42,132 nt of DNA from Sphingomonas yabuuchiae (GTDB lineage Bacteria > Pseudomonadota > Alphaproteobacteria > Sphingomonadales > Sphingomonadaceae), in the NCBI RefSeq assembly GCF_001477495.1, contig NZ_LDTF01000047.1:1-42132 (forward strand), given 5' to 3'. Position numbers and translations under genes: made by a program. Shown one piece after another: positions 1-7,736 of the stretch (position 1 is the stretch's first letter; each line of letters starts with the position of its first letter). Below the pieces are notes generated by a model. That model made no database searches. It was not told the DNA's origin and saw only the letters and a program-made list of their open reading frames with translations.

Positions 1-274
1 ACGTGTTCGGGCGTCGGTAGAGCGCCTCCAGCCCCATCCGCTTCATCGGCGTCGCGACATGAAGCCGACCCACCGGCGTGCCCTCCTGCCGGAGCAGATC
101 GCGCAACATTCGGCTGCCCGCGAACGGGTAAAGCAGGTGCAACTCGTCGATCCGTCGCATGATGGCCAGGTCGGCCTCCGGTACAGGGCGCGGCAAATAG
201 TAAATGCTGCCGCGGCTGATCCCGAGCTGCCGCGCCTGGGCAATCAGCGGCAGCGCATGACCCCGGTCGATCAT
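1..274 (-). CDS. IS3-family transposase OrfB, N-terminal part (runs off the window)
   Basis: This is the start of the catalytic subunit of an IS3-type transposase. The ATG overlaps the OrfA stop as ATGA (271-274). The visible 91 residues hold the pre-catalytic region of the family, including a stretch reading MRRIDELHLLYPFAGSRML and then LLRQEGTPVGR. The DDE catalytic core lies beyond the window. In IS3 elements the active product is usually an OrfAB fusion made by programmed -1 frameshifting; the overlap fits this, but no slippery site was pinned down. Confidence 0.75.
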   Translation of the reverse strand, partial: MIDRGHALPLIAQARQLGISRGSIYYLPRPVPEADLAIMRRIDELHLLYPFAGSRMLRDLLRQEGTPVGRLHVATPMKRMGLEALYRRPNT

Positions 275-579
275 CGCTTTGCGCTCGGCAACAGACCGGC
301 CTTCCCGAGCGCACCGGCCAAAAAATCGTTCGCCAGCGTCAGTTCGCCGATCTTCGCGTGCAGCACCGTGATGTCCACTGCAGGCTCGGCTGCGACGGGT
401 TCCGCGCCGAACACGTCCGCTGCGCCCTCCAGCAGTCGCGCCCGCCACTGGTTGATGAGATTCGGATGCACGTCGTACTGCTGGGCCAACTCGGCCAGCG
501 TCTTTTCGCCCTTCACGGCAGCCAGTGCCACCTTCGCCTTGAACGCCGGGCTGTGGTTCCGGCGCGGTCGCTTGCTCAT
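271..579 (-). CDS. IS3-family transposase OrfA (helix-turn-helix subunit)
   Basis: A 102-residue DNA-binding subunit. It starts MSKRPRRNHSPAFKAKVALA and continues with the family helix-turn-helix (AELAQQYDVHPNLINQWR, about residues 28-46). The C-terminal half (about 70-100) has the leucine-rich helix typical of OrfA dimerisation. Length and order match the IS3 family. It overlaps OrfB by ATGA. No defect is visible. Confidence 0.85.
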   Translation of the reverse strand: MSKRPRRNHSPAFKAKVALAAVKGEKTLAELAQQYDVHPNLINQWRARLLEGAADVFGAEPVAAEPAVDITVLHAKIGELTLANDFLAGALGKAGLLPSAKR

Positions 580-664
580 CTTGCCTCCTGCTCGCGGCCA
601 GCATGGCCGCTGTCACATCGGCAATCCACTTATCCCCGCTGTGCAGATTTCCCGAACCACCTCT

Positions 665-1003
665 AGGTGGAGCGGCTCGCCCGCACCGTGCAGGCGGTCA
701 CCGGCGACACGGTCGAGATGGCCTGGGTGGACCAGGGCTATACCGGCCAGCGGGCGGCCGATGCCGCAGACAAGCATGGCATCGCGCTCGAAGTCGTCAA
801 ACTGCCACAGGCCAAGCGCGGCTTTGTTCTCCTGCCGCGCCGCTGGGGCGTCGAGCGGTCATTCGCCTGGGCAACCCGCTTCCGCCGTCTCGTCAAAGAC
901 TATGAACGCTATGCTCAAACACTCGCTGGACTTCACGCCGTCGCCTTCGCCTGCATCATGATGAAGCAGGCTGCCGCGATCGCCGCAGGTTCATAACAGC
1001 CTC
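665..1003 (+). pseudogene. IS5-family transposase, C-terminal remnant
   Basis: The last ~110 codons of the transposase found whole at 11811-12620, in the opposite orientation. The 5' part is absent from this side, where the IS3-family element abuts. It keeps the second catalytic Asp (WVDQGYTG) and the catalytic Glu motif (VERSFAW), and ends with the same terminal repeat (GTTCATAACAGCCTC, to 1003) followed by TA. It differs from the full copy at several residues (D/G, Q/P, G/V, A/V), so the two are related but not recent duplicates. Confidence 0.85.
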
Positions 1004-1092
1004 TAGGGCCATCCTGATATTTTGCAATAATATGCTTTACTAGATCTAGCGACACCCTTCGCTTGACGAAAGACCAACATTCGCGCAGAGTT

Positions 1093-2283
1093 TTATCTAA
1101 ATATATCTCTATAGCCGTCATTTTGAGCAATTACGTTGTCGAGCATGACTTGGGGACTATCAAGCCTTACGTAGTTTGAGTGGTCACGGCAGTCGATCAT
1201 GACCCAATATTGATTACCGAACACGTCAAGGCCGGGATATGGCGATGAATTGGCATTCAAAACGCTGCACCTCCCTTTGAGAGGATAATTTGTAGACTCG
1301 GGATGGCAGATTGCCGAGCCACTACCCCTCTCAGAAAAACATCTATTTTGCGGGACCCAGCTTTCCCACCGAGTGAAGCCATATTCTTTGGAGAAGTAAT
1401 ATTTCTCCAAGGCATTGTTCGTCTGATACAGTGCCTTATTAGCAAAGTGAAAAGAGCGTATTGCTGTTAAGGATTTTCCAGCTTCAAAGTGATAGGCGCT
1501 TGGCCTGTTCCAATACGTTACTCCAGCGGAGTTACCATTTCCACAGTCGGGGCGATTAGGCGTCACTTGTATATGATATGTTTTAACATTGACACTTGAA
1601 GATTGCGGCCAAGTGCTCGGAGGATTTGAGGTAGGAAATAGAATCCAGCCACCCGCACGCTGCGCCATATTTGCAGCGCTGCCGGTTGATGACCAAATCT
1701 GATCTTGGCAGCCAGGGTCTGAGGTCCGGACGTAGGACGCGTACGGAGAATGGTTCAGATCAATCAGATCATAGGCGTCGCGATTTTGGTCCCAATTGAA
1801 TGTGTAATTTGACTGGAAGTTCCCTTGCAATGATTTAGTTATTAATATTTTTGTATATCCATCCATTCCCTGGACTGGAATGCTATTTGAGCCCTCGTAT
1901 GTTGATATTGAGCCGCCATTCCATTTTTCGAAGTCAGTCATAATGTATGGTGAATTTTCGCCTACCCTGATATTTCGCCGAACTGAACAGTTCGACGGGT
2001 TACCAGAAATAACGTTATCTTTGTCATCTGTGCAAACGTCTTGCACGAGATAATCATATAGCTCAACGCCATTTTCTACGGATTCAGGGGGTGCTGTGCA
2101 GCTGTATTCCTGAGAACAGTCTTCGATCTGTCTTTGCGCCATATATCTCGAATTGTAGCCATCAACAATTCGGATATTTGAGTCAGGCTGCTTATATTTT
2201 CTGCTTGCTGAATGATATTGTGCGAACAATATGTATCCGGCTGATATTGCAGAAACTGCAATAGCGGCGGCCTTATGTCTCAT
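1093..2283 (-). CDS. unknown exported protein, AT-rich gene
   Basis: I do not recognise this 396-residue protein. The chosen ATG follows a GGGGG ribosome binding site; an upstream in-frame TTG would add 6 residues. Residues 1-25 form a signal peptide or membrane anchor (MRHKAAAIAVSAISAGYILF). The rest is polar, rich in Asn, Ser, Tyr and Trp, with about a dozen Cys, which fits a disulfide-bonded secreted protein. Base composition and codon use are far more AT-rich than in the rest of the window, suggesting recent transfer. It lies 60 bp upstream-to-downstream from a second small exported gene on the same strand and may be cotranscribed with it. No catalytic motif is apparent. Confidence 0.6.
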   Translation of the reverse strand: MRHKAAAIAVSAISAGYILFAQYHSASRKYKQPDSNIRIVDGYNSRYMAQRQIEDCSQEYSCTAPPESVENGVELYDYLVQDVCTDDKDNVISGNPSNCSVRRNIRVGENSPYIMTDFEKWNGGSISTYEGSNSIPVQGMDGYTKILITKSLQGNFQSNYTFNWDQNRDAYDLIDLNHSPYASYVRTSDPGCQDQIWSSTGSAANMAQRAGGWILFPTSNPPSTWPQSSSVNVKTYHIQVTPNRPDCGNGNSAGVTYWNRPSAYHFEAGKSLTAIRSFHFANKALYQTNNALEKYYFSKEYGFTRWESWVPQNRCFSERGSGSAICHPESTNYPLKGRCSVLNANSSPYPGLDVFGNQYWVMIDCRDHSNYVRLDSPQVMLDNVIAQNDGYRDIFR

Positions 2284-2343
2284 ATAGCGAACCCCCTGCA
2301 ATGACCTTTTTAATTATTGTATACTATGGTTTTAATATAAAAT

Positions 2344-2700
2344 TTAATTCCATGCAGGCCATTCGCCGATCGCCGCCTCGCCAATGACGCAGCCATTTGA
2401 ATACAATCCATAAGATCCAAGTCTTGCAAATTTTACAATTTGGCCCGACGATATTGCCGTTAGAATCATAGCTCTTATATTATCATATTGCGGGTTGTCT
2501 TTTTTAAGGAACACCACATTGGAGCCATTGCAGCTTTGGCTACCCAAATGCACTCCTATTTCGCCATAGAACCCATATGCTATAGAATAGATCTTACCAA
2601 TATATGTACCATCTGAGGTCGTTCTTTGGGCATCTGCAATCGCCGGATTGGCAAAAAGTGCGGCAAAAACCGTCATATATTTGAAATATTTCATAGTCAT
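2344..2700 (-). CDS. small unknown secreted protein
   Basis: 118 residues with a clear signal peptide (positively charged start, hydrophobic core to about residue 20, likely cut after ADA). The mature part of ~95 residues is Gly/Tyr/Ser-rich with two Cys (in SQSCNGS and SNGCVIG) that could form a disulfide. A GAGG ribosome binding site sits 4 nt before the first ATG and 10 nt before a second ATG at 2694, so either could be used. AT-rich like the gene downstream of it (1093-2283); the pair looks like one foreign cassette. Function unknown. Confidence 0.6.
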   Translation of the reverse strand: MTMKYFKYMTVFAALFANPAIADAQRTTSDGTYIGKIYSIAYGFYGEIGVHLGSQSCNGSNVVFLKKDNPQYDNIRAMILTAISSGQIVKFARLGSYGLYSNGCVIGEAAIGEWPAWN

Positions 2701-2864
2701 GAAGCCTCATTTTCCTACGTTGCTATATATTTACACTGTTATCAGTTGATAAAGTTGAAATTTGTAAGTCATATGGCATGTTTTAATCAGATATTGTAAT
2801 GCTTTTCTTGTAACAAGTAATTTTTATTTTAATAAGGCAATGATAGTATTTTACTTTGTTTAGG

Positions 2865-3905
2865 TGTTTGATCCCACGATTTGATGGTGAGATCCTTTCG
2901 TTGGCATGGAAGGATGCCGCATGGGACAGGTTCGTCATGTGTGCGCCACGACCACGCACGCCGTCGGAGCAGCAATACAGCACGCCAAGCTTCGCTCGCG
3001 ACGCTGAGCCGCGAGCTGGGGGGCAACCCGAAGACGGTCGCGAAGTGGCGCAAGAGGGCGACGGTCGAGGATCTGAAGACCGGGCCGAAGGCCCCTCATT
3101 CAACGATCCTCACCGAGGCGGAGGAGGCGATAGTTGTGGCGTTCCGACGCCACACATTGCTGCCCCTGGATGACTGCCTCTATGCCCTGCAGCCGTCGAT
3201 ACCGCACCTGAGCCGGTCAGCGCTGCATCGTTGCCTACAGCGGCACGGCATCTCCCGCCTGCCAGACGTCGAGGGCGATAAGCCGAAGCGACAACGCTTC
3301 AAGCGCTACCCGATCGGTTTCTTTCATATCGATATCGCTGAGGTGCAGACTGCCGAAGGCAAGCTCTACCTGTTTGTCGGCATTGACCGCACCAGCAAGT
3401 TCGCCGTCACGCAACTGGTCGACAAGGCCGATAGGCGCACAGCGTCGGAGTTTCTCGAACACCTGCTGAAAGCCGTACCCTACCGCATTCACACGATCCT
3501 GACCGATAACGGCATTCAGTTCGCTGAGCAGCCACGCAACCGCAACACCGCCTGGTCCCGCCAGATGCGCTTCGACATGATCTGCGAGGCCAACGACATC
3601 GAGCACCGGCTCACCAAACCGAACCCTCCGTGGACCAACGGACAGAGCCTGCCCCGGCGAAGGCCGGGGTCGAGCGGATGAACCGGACCATCAAGGAGGC
3701 GACCGTCAAACGCTTCCACTACGAAAGCCATGACCAGCTCCGGACCCACCTCGCCGATTTCATGGCCGCCTACAACTTCGCCCGACGACTCAAGACGCTC
3801 AGCGGGCTCACGCCCTACGAATACATCGCCAAGATCTGGACGTCAGAGCCAGACCGGTTCATCGTCAACCCAATCCACCAAATGCCGGGACTGAACACTA
3901 TCGGG
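2865..3905 (+). pseudogene. IS481-family transposase, broken by a frameshift and a repeat insertion
   Basis: A DDE transposase of the IS481/rve type. The expected start is ATG 2921 (MGQVRH), but the frame is lost at about 2985-3000 and resumes in another frame with ASLATLSRELG. That frame carries the helix-turn-helix region and the first two catalytic Asp (HIDIAEV, LTDNG). At 3646 a palindromic insertion shifts the frame again, and the rest (VERMNRTIKEATVKRFHY, with the catalytic Glu) continues in a third frame. The C-terminal NPIHQMPGLNT motif is not followed by the usual stop, so the 3' end may be altered. TGTTTGATCCCAC at 2865 is a likely left end; the right end was not located. Confidence 0.8.
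3646..3668. repeat. REP-like palindromic insertion inside the IS481 transposase
   Basis: CCCCGGC (3652-3658), a GAAG loop, then GCCGGGG (3663-3669). The surrounding transposase would read ...WTNGQ-VERMNRT..., but about 23 bases including this palindrome separate GQ from VERM. The length is not a multiple of three, so it breaks the frame just before the catalytic Glu codon. Similar GC-rich palindromes are scattered in sphingomonad genomes (recalled, not searched). Confidence 0.7.
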
Positions 3906-3927
3906 ATGAACCAGGCGGCGACGGAGC

Positions 3928-3958
3928 AAAACAAACGGGGCGCTTCCCAGCGCCCCGT
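3928..3958 (-). terminator. rho-independent terminator of the Cys-rich gene
   Basis: On the minus strand ACGGGGCGC pairs perfectly with GCGCCCCGT (9 bp, 6-nt loop) and is followed by TTGTTTT. It lies just downstream of the stop at 3965. Confidence 0.75.
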
Positions 3959-3964
3959 CCGCAA

Positions 3965-4168
3965 TCACTTCATCGACATACCCGACATGTCATGGCCGGC
4001 ATGATCGCCGCCCTTCATGTCCTTGCAGCAGTCGCCTTTGCCGTCCTTGCAGCAGTCTTTACCGTCCTTGCAGCACTCCTTGCCGGCGCAGCAATCGGCC
4101 GCAGCGAAGGCCGTGGCAGGAACGAGCGAGAGAGCGATAGCGGCCGCAACAAACTTGATGGTCTTCAT
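3965..4168 (-). CDS. small secreted Cys-pair/His/Met-rich protein, probably metal-binding
   Basis: 67 residues. The start is MKTIKFVAAA, with AAGGA 8 nt upstream. The signal peptide is cut near AFAA. The mature ~45 residues contain four CC pairs in a repeated CCKDGK-type unit and end in a His/Met-rich tail (DHAGHDMSGMSMK). This composition suggests binding of copper or a similar soft metal in the periplasm; that is inference from composition, as I cannot name a family. A longer frame reaches 4354 but has no start context and lacks signal-peptide logic. The next gene upstream on the same strand is also a small exported Cys/His protein. Confidence 0.75.
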   Translation of the reverse strand: MKTIKFVAAAIALSLVPATAFAAADCCAGKECCKDGKDCCKDGKGDCCKDMKGGDHAGHDMSGMSMK

Positions 4169-4208
4169 GTGAGCATTCCTTGAAATGTGATCGTTGGATG
4201 TTGGTCGA

Positions 4209-4547
4209 TCACACCGCTCGCGGGGGCGGGGGAGCAGGGCCACCGCAGTGGCCTTCAAGATGCGGATGAGCGGCCATGATCGGCGAAGCGGCGACAGCCG
4301 GCGCGATCGTGGCGGCGAGAATGGGATGCGAATCGACAGCAATGCAGCCGCCAATGCACGCCTGCGAGGAAGGGCCCTTGATCGGCTTCTTCACGGGCTG
4401 ATCGCAGCCCGCCATCATCTGCATATCAGCTGCGGCGATTGGCGTCGCAGCGACTGCAACGGCCTCGCAAACCGGCCCGACCCGCAGGACAAGCATCACC
4501 GCCAGGAACGATAACGCGAGAGCACGAACAAGGCGGCCGAGGCTCAT
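4209..4547 (-). CDS. small exported protein, possible metal-handling partner
   Basis: 112 residues if started at ATG 4547 (MSLGRLVRALALSFLAVML); an ATG at 4571 would add 8. The N-terminal 35 residues form a signal peptide or membrane anchor. The mature part has five Cys or so, several His, Ala/Pro-rich stretches, and short motifs such as ACIGGCIAVDSH and HLEGHCGG. It lies 40 bp upstream of the Cys-rich gene on the same strand and probably shares its transcript and terminator. Family not recognised; the metal link is inferred from composition and neighbour. Confidence 0.5.
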   Translation of the reverse strand: MSLGRLVRALALSFLAVMLVLRVGPVCEAVAVAATPIAAADMQMMAGCDQPVKKPIKGPSSQACIGGCIAVDSHPILAATIAPAVAASPIMAAHPHLEGHCGGPAPPPPRAV

Positions 4548-4686
4548 GAGCCCGCTATAATGCGGCCGCATCGGGCTGGTCTACAAAGCTTTTGCGAAAA
4601 GTGAGATCGGCCGTTCGGCTCGACGCTGGCGCCTTATGGGACGGGGTAGAAACGCAAACCCACTTGACCAACGGCCCGCGTTAACG

Positions 4687-4701
4687 GAACACAAAGGGAA
4701 C
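4687..4701. promoter_or_regulatory. LexA (SOS) box of the imuA-imuB-dnaE2 remnant
   Basis: GAACACAAAGGGAAC is exactly GAAC-N7-GAAC, the direct-repeat LexA site of Alphaproteobacteria. It ends 18 nt before the imuA start codon at 4720, where SOS control of this cassette is expected. Confidence 0.75.
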
Positions 4702-4719
4702 AAGTAGAGTCTAACCCTT

Positions 4720-5206
4720 ATGTCCGCCGCCCTTTCTTCCGTCGCACCGACCATAGCGCATTTGCGGACGATCGCCACAACCGCGCGATGACGCAGCCCT
4801 CCTGGCGGTGATCGAGGATGCGGTGCGCGACGGCACACCGTCTGCCATCGTCGCCGAGGCGAGCAAAGTCTCCATGGTCGCAACCCGCCGTCTGCAGCTG
4901 GTAGCGGCCGAGGCTGACATGCCCGTCCTGCTTTTGCGCCGTCGACGTGGTCTGGGCGAGGATCCGCTCGCCGAACCATCTGCGGCCTGGACCCGCTGGA
5001 GGATCGGCACCGCACCGTCCGAGCGGCTTGATGTCGCGGGTGTGGGAAGGGCGAGATGGGCGGTGGAGTGCGCTCGCCAGCGTGGGGGTGAGGGGTTCTC
5101 CCTGATTGTGGAGGGCAGCGATGAGACGGGTCGTCTCGCTGTTCCTGCCGGACTTGGCCATCGAGCGGCTGAGACGGTTGGAACGGTCCGCTTCGCGGCA
5201 GCCTGA
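4720..5206 (+). pseudogene. imuA: ImuA remnant with internal deletion
   Basis: ImuA is the RecA/SulA-like member of the SOS-induced translesion mutasome. The start at 4720 (MSAALSSVAPTIAHLR) stays open only to a TGA at about 4791. The C-terminal part resumes in another frame from about 4787 (AVIEDAVRDGTPSAIV, then RRLQLVAAEADMPVLLLRRRR, ARWAVECAR and GRLAVPAGL, typical of the ImuA C-terminus) and stops at 5206. The middle of the protein, with any ATP-binding part, is missing: about 150 residues remain of the usual ~250. It overlaps the imuB start as in intact cassettes. Confidence 0.75.
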
Positions 5207-5905
5207 ACGGCCTGTCCTGGAGCTGCCGGTAGATGACGACCCCGGCGCCTGTTCGGTGCCGCGGGGCGGCGGTTGGCGGCCAGGTGCGCGGTGGGCACGC
5301 GAGGGCCTGCCTTCCCGCGCCGACGTCGAGACACAGATTGCGGCGCTGCCAACGCATGCGCAGCCGCCCATGCGCGAGCTCGGCCGTCGATCAGAGGCAG
5401 CAAGCCACCCTTATAAGACGGTAATCGCAGGGCATCCCGCGCGAAAAGCATCGCCATTGGATATTAAAACCGATGGCCTTCCACCCTTGGCACTCATTGG
5501 CAAAGCTGGCCGGCGCGAGGAGGTGGTTGCTGCGTGCGAAGGCGCGCGGGCGCTTGGCATCCATCCCGGTATGGCTACGACCCACGCGCGCGCGCTGGTA
5601 TCGGATCTCGACTTCCGTCCGGCCGAGCCGGAGGCTGATGCTGCACTCCTCGATCGCCTTGCGCTGTTCGCGGTTCGGCGCTGGTCGCCGATTGCTGCTG
5701 TCACGCCTGCTGATGGGCTCTGGATCGACCTTGCGGGCTGTGCGCATTTGCATGGTGGCGAGGAGCGGTTCTGCAGGCGGCTGATCGCCTTCTGCCGTCG
5801 TGCCGGCTTCACAGCGCGCGTGGCCGTCGCTGACACGGCAGGCGCGGCCCATGCCCTCGCTCGCTTCGGCCGCAGCGAGCTCACCCGCGTCGAGCCGGGT
5901 GGACG
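5121..5905 (+). pseudogene. imuB: ImuB (Y-family polymerase-like) N-terminal remnant
   Basis: The start is ATG 5121 (MRRVVSLFLPDLAIERLRR) after GAGGG; the frame stays open to 5945. Recognisable ImuB segments are the N-terminus, LGIHPGMATTHARALV, DGLWIDLAGCAHLHGGE and ARVAVADTAGAAHALARFG. After about residue 255 the sequence changes to dnaE2 in a different frame, so the remaining palm, little-finger and C-terminal parts (roughly half of a usual ~500 residues) are gone. ImuB bridges ImuA, DnaE2 and the beta clamp; this fragment lacks the clamp-binding C-terminal end. Confidence 0.8.
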
Positions 5906-6738
5906 GGGCCAAGATCGTCTCAGCGCGCAGCACCACGGCATATGACTGCGTCGAGGACGTGTGGCGCCGGTCTGGCGCGCAACGTGCCGCGATCGAGAAG
6001 CTGGCGGACGGTGACGCCTTCCACAGTTTCGGCGCCGATCGCCGGCAGGGACTCTGGAAGGTGAGGGGGCTCGGCGAGGCCCCATTACCGCTCTTCGCCG
6101 CGGCGGACCGCGCGGCCGAGACGCTGAGCGCGGAAGGGATTGAGCCCGAGGTGCAGCTACGGGCGCTGACCGACGGCCGCGAGGTAATCGAGGATTATCG
6201 CAACCTCCAGCTGTCGCTCCGCGCTCACCCGCTGACGTTCGTGCGCGACGAACTGCGACGCCGCGGCGTCACCCGCTGCGCGGATCTCGCCAGCGTCCGC
6301 GACGGCCGCCATGTCGAAGTCGCGGGCATCATCCTAGTCCGCCAGAAGCCTGGTTCCGCGAAGGGTGTGCTGTTCATCACGATCGAGGACGAGACCGGCG
6401 TCGCCAACGGCATACTTTGGCCCGACCGCTTCGAGGCGCAGCGCCGCACCGTGATGTCGGCTTCCATGGTCGGTCTCAAGGGGCGCGTGCAGAAGGAAGG
6501 CGAGGTGATCCACGTCATCTGCGACCGGATCGTCGACCATGGCGACCTGCTGCACCGTGTTGGCGACATGTCCTTCCCGCACCGCACCGGCCGCGGTGAC
6601 GCGGGCCAGCATCCAGGCTCACCGGATCGCGGGGACAAAGGATGGCAGCCTGAGCCGCGCAACCAATACTGGCCGCCCCACGCGGACGGTAAGGATCCAG
6701 AGGACGTCGTGCGCTTCAAATCGCACGACTTCCACTAA
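5905..6738 (+). pseudogene. dnaE2: DnaE2 error-prone polymerase, C-terminal fragment
   Basis: The last ~275 residues of a protein of about 1,000-1,100. The match begins at DGAKIVSARSTTAYDC and VEDVWRRSG, then has DRRQGLWKVRGLG, LRAHPLTFVRDELRRRG, the OB-fold segment (VAGIILVRQKPGSAKGV, FITIEDETG, LVGLKG-like), and a C-terminus ending FKSHDFH. The polymerase PHP, palm and fingers regions are missing. The upstream joint with imuB at about 5895-5910 is out of frame and has no start codon, so this is not an active polymerase. Confidence 0.85.
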
Positions 6739-6741
6739 TCC

Positions 6742-7029
6742 GTGTCGACGCTGCCTCGGCACCAGCGCGTGGTGATCGCGCTGTCGGTGCACATCCTGCG
6801 TGCCGGCGTGGCCAGGTGCTCGGAAACAACGGTCGACGGCATGGAAGTCCGGCTCGCGCTACGCTGTCTTCTGCCCCACTGCCCTGAACGCTGGCCCCTC
6901 GAGCTCTATTGGGATGCCGCATCCCAAACGAACGAAATTGGCAGAGCCCAAGGCGTGACGGCCGCGTTTAACGGGATCGTTCGCCAGCTTCGCAAGGCGG
7001 GACGCTATGAGGACGTATCCCCGCTGTGA
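6742..7029 (+). CDS. small unknown protein downstream of dnaE2
   Basis: 95 residues with a GTG start just 3 nt after the dnaE2 stop. Soluble, with no signal or membrane segment; His/Arg-rich start (MSTLPRHQRVVIALSVHILR) and a C-terminal VRQLRKAGRYEDVSPL. Its end overlaps the next start by GTGA, which indicates translational coupling. I do not recognise a family. It probably belonged to the transcript of the SOS cassette. Confidence 0.55.
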   Translation: MSTLPRHQRVVIALSVHILRAGVARCSETTVDGMEVRLALRCLLPHCPERWPLELYWDAASQTNEIGRAQGVTAAFNGIVRQLRKAGRYEDVSPL

Positions 7030-7265
7030 GCAAACGGCCGACGATCGAGGCACCGTACAAAACGCTCGGCGAATGGGCGACCGATCGCGCCGACATGCGG
7101 ATCGCATGCGCCTGCGGCCGGAGCATGAATATGCCAGCAAGTCAGATCCTCGAACGCTTTCACGGCGACGGCGATGTCGCATCGAAGGTCATTCGGCTGC
7201 GATGCCGAGGATGCGGTCGCCGCGGCCATGCCTCGGTATCGTCGGTGCCGATCCTGCGCCGCTAA
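7026..7265 (+). CDS. small protein with possible Cys-based metal site
   Basis: 79 residues, GTG start overlapping the preceding stop by 4 nt. Two Cys groups, CACG (about 29-32) and CRGCG (about 60-64), are spaced as in a small zinc ribbon. No family assigned. It is the last gene of the dnaE2-downstream pair and is convergent with the HhH gene at 7284-7490. Confidence 0.55.
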   Translation: MSKRPTIEAPYKTLGEWATDRADMRIACACGRSMNMPASQILERFHGDGDVASKVIRLRCRGCGRRGHASVSSVPILRR

Positions 7266-7293
7266 GGCATCAGGCATCAGGCATCAGGCATCA
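7266..7293. repeat. four tandem copies of a 7-bp unit
   Basis: GGCATCA occurs four times without gaps (7266, 7273, 7280, 7287). The array starts right after one stop codon (7263-7265) and supplies the stop of the convergent gene. A 7-bp unit shifts the frame with each copy-number change. Confidence 0.9.
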
Positions 7294-7490
7294 CCAACGG
7301 TCAGGGCAGACCTTCCGCCATCCGCCTTTCCAGCCATGCCGGGCACCTCATCAAGCTGACGAAGATCGGTGAATTTGCCGCGCTCCTCACGGTAGCGCAC
7401 AATCTCGAAGCCGTGACCTTTAAGCTCGAGGACGGCCTCCAGCTGCTCGGCCGTCGCTGTGTTTACGTTGACGAGAGATCCGTCGTTCAT
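7284..7490 (-). CDS. helix-hairpin-helix (ComEA-like) DNA-binding miniprotein
   Basis: 68 residues, start MNDGSLVNVNTATAEQLEAV, with GAAGGA 5 nt upstream; a longer frame to 7532 lacks this. The core VNVNTATAEQLE...G..IVRYREERGKFTDLRQLDEVPGM matches the HhH repeat of ComEA-type proteins, which binds DNA without sequence specificity. No signal peptide, so unlike ComEA it should be cytoplasmic. Its last codons fall in the 7-bp tandem repeat, so the C-terminus depends on repeat copy number. Confidence 0.7.
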   Translation of the reverse strand: MNDGSLVNVNTATAEQLEAVLELKGHGFEIVRYREERGKFTDLRQLDEVPGMAGKADGGRSALTVGDA

Positions 7491-7622
7491 AATCGTCCTT
7501 CTCGGTAGTTGGAAAAAACAAACGACAAGCAATTCCGGTTCAGACCGACGCGAAGGAATATTGTGCTACAGGGAGGGATGGCGCCCGGTGACAAATATGA
7601 CGCTCCAGGCACGAGCCCGATT

Positions 7623-7645
7623 GCCCTAGGGCGAGACCGGCCGGT
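7623..7645. promoter_or_regulatory. two adjacent perfect 10-bp palindromes
   Basis: GCCCTAGGGC (7623-7632) and ACCGGCCGGT (7636-7645) lie 3 bp apart, about 90 bp before the structured leader. They could be operator half-sites or protein-binding sites. There is no independent support for a function. Confidence 0.35.
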
Positions 7646-7736
7646 GCCATGTCGCTTTGAAAACGATCAGCATTGCCTGGACAGCCTACATCTGCGATCT
7701 GGCATTCAAGGACGGTGAAGGCCCGTCCCTGGGGCG

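Larger units (their letters stand above)
1..660 (-). mobile_element. IS3-family insertion sequence, cut by the window edge
   Basis: Two overlapping minus-strand frames, OrfA then OrfB, have the IS3-family arrangement. The element interrupts an IS5-family sequence: homology to the IS5-type copy at 11804-12666 begins abruptly at about 665. Its outer end therefore lies near 655-664. The other end is outside the window, so the target duplication cannot be checked. Confidence 0.8.

Noticed and set aside
59..961. 300-codon plus-strand frame across the IS3/IS5 junction
   Set aside because: Antisense to orfA/orfB and out of frame with the IS5 remnant; no family features.
4581..6085. Several minus-strand frames over the imu/dnaE2 region
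   Set aside because: Low-complexity shadow frames; plus-strand remnants have recognisable homology.
5800..6738. Single 312-codon frame as a new intact gene
   Set aside because: Its first ~35 codons are imuB read out of frame; only the dnaE2 C-terminal part is genuine.
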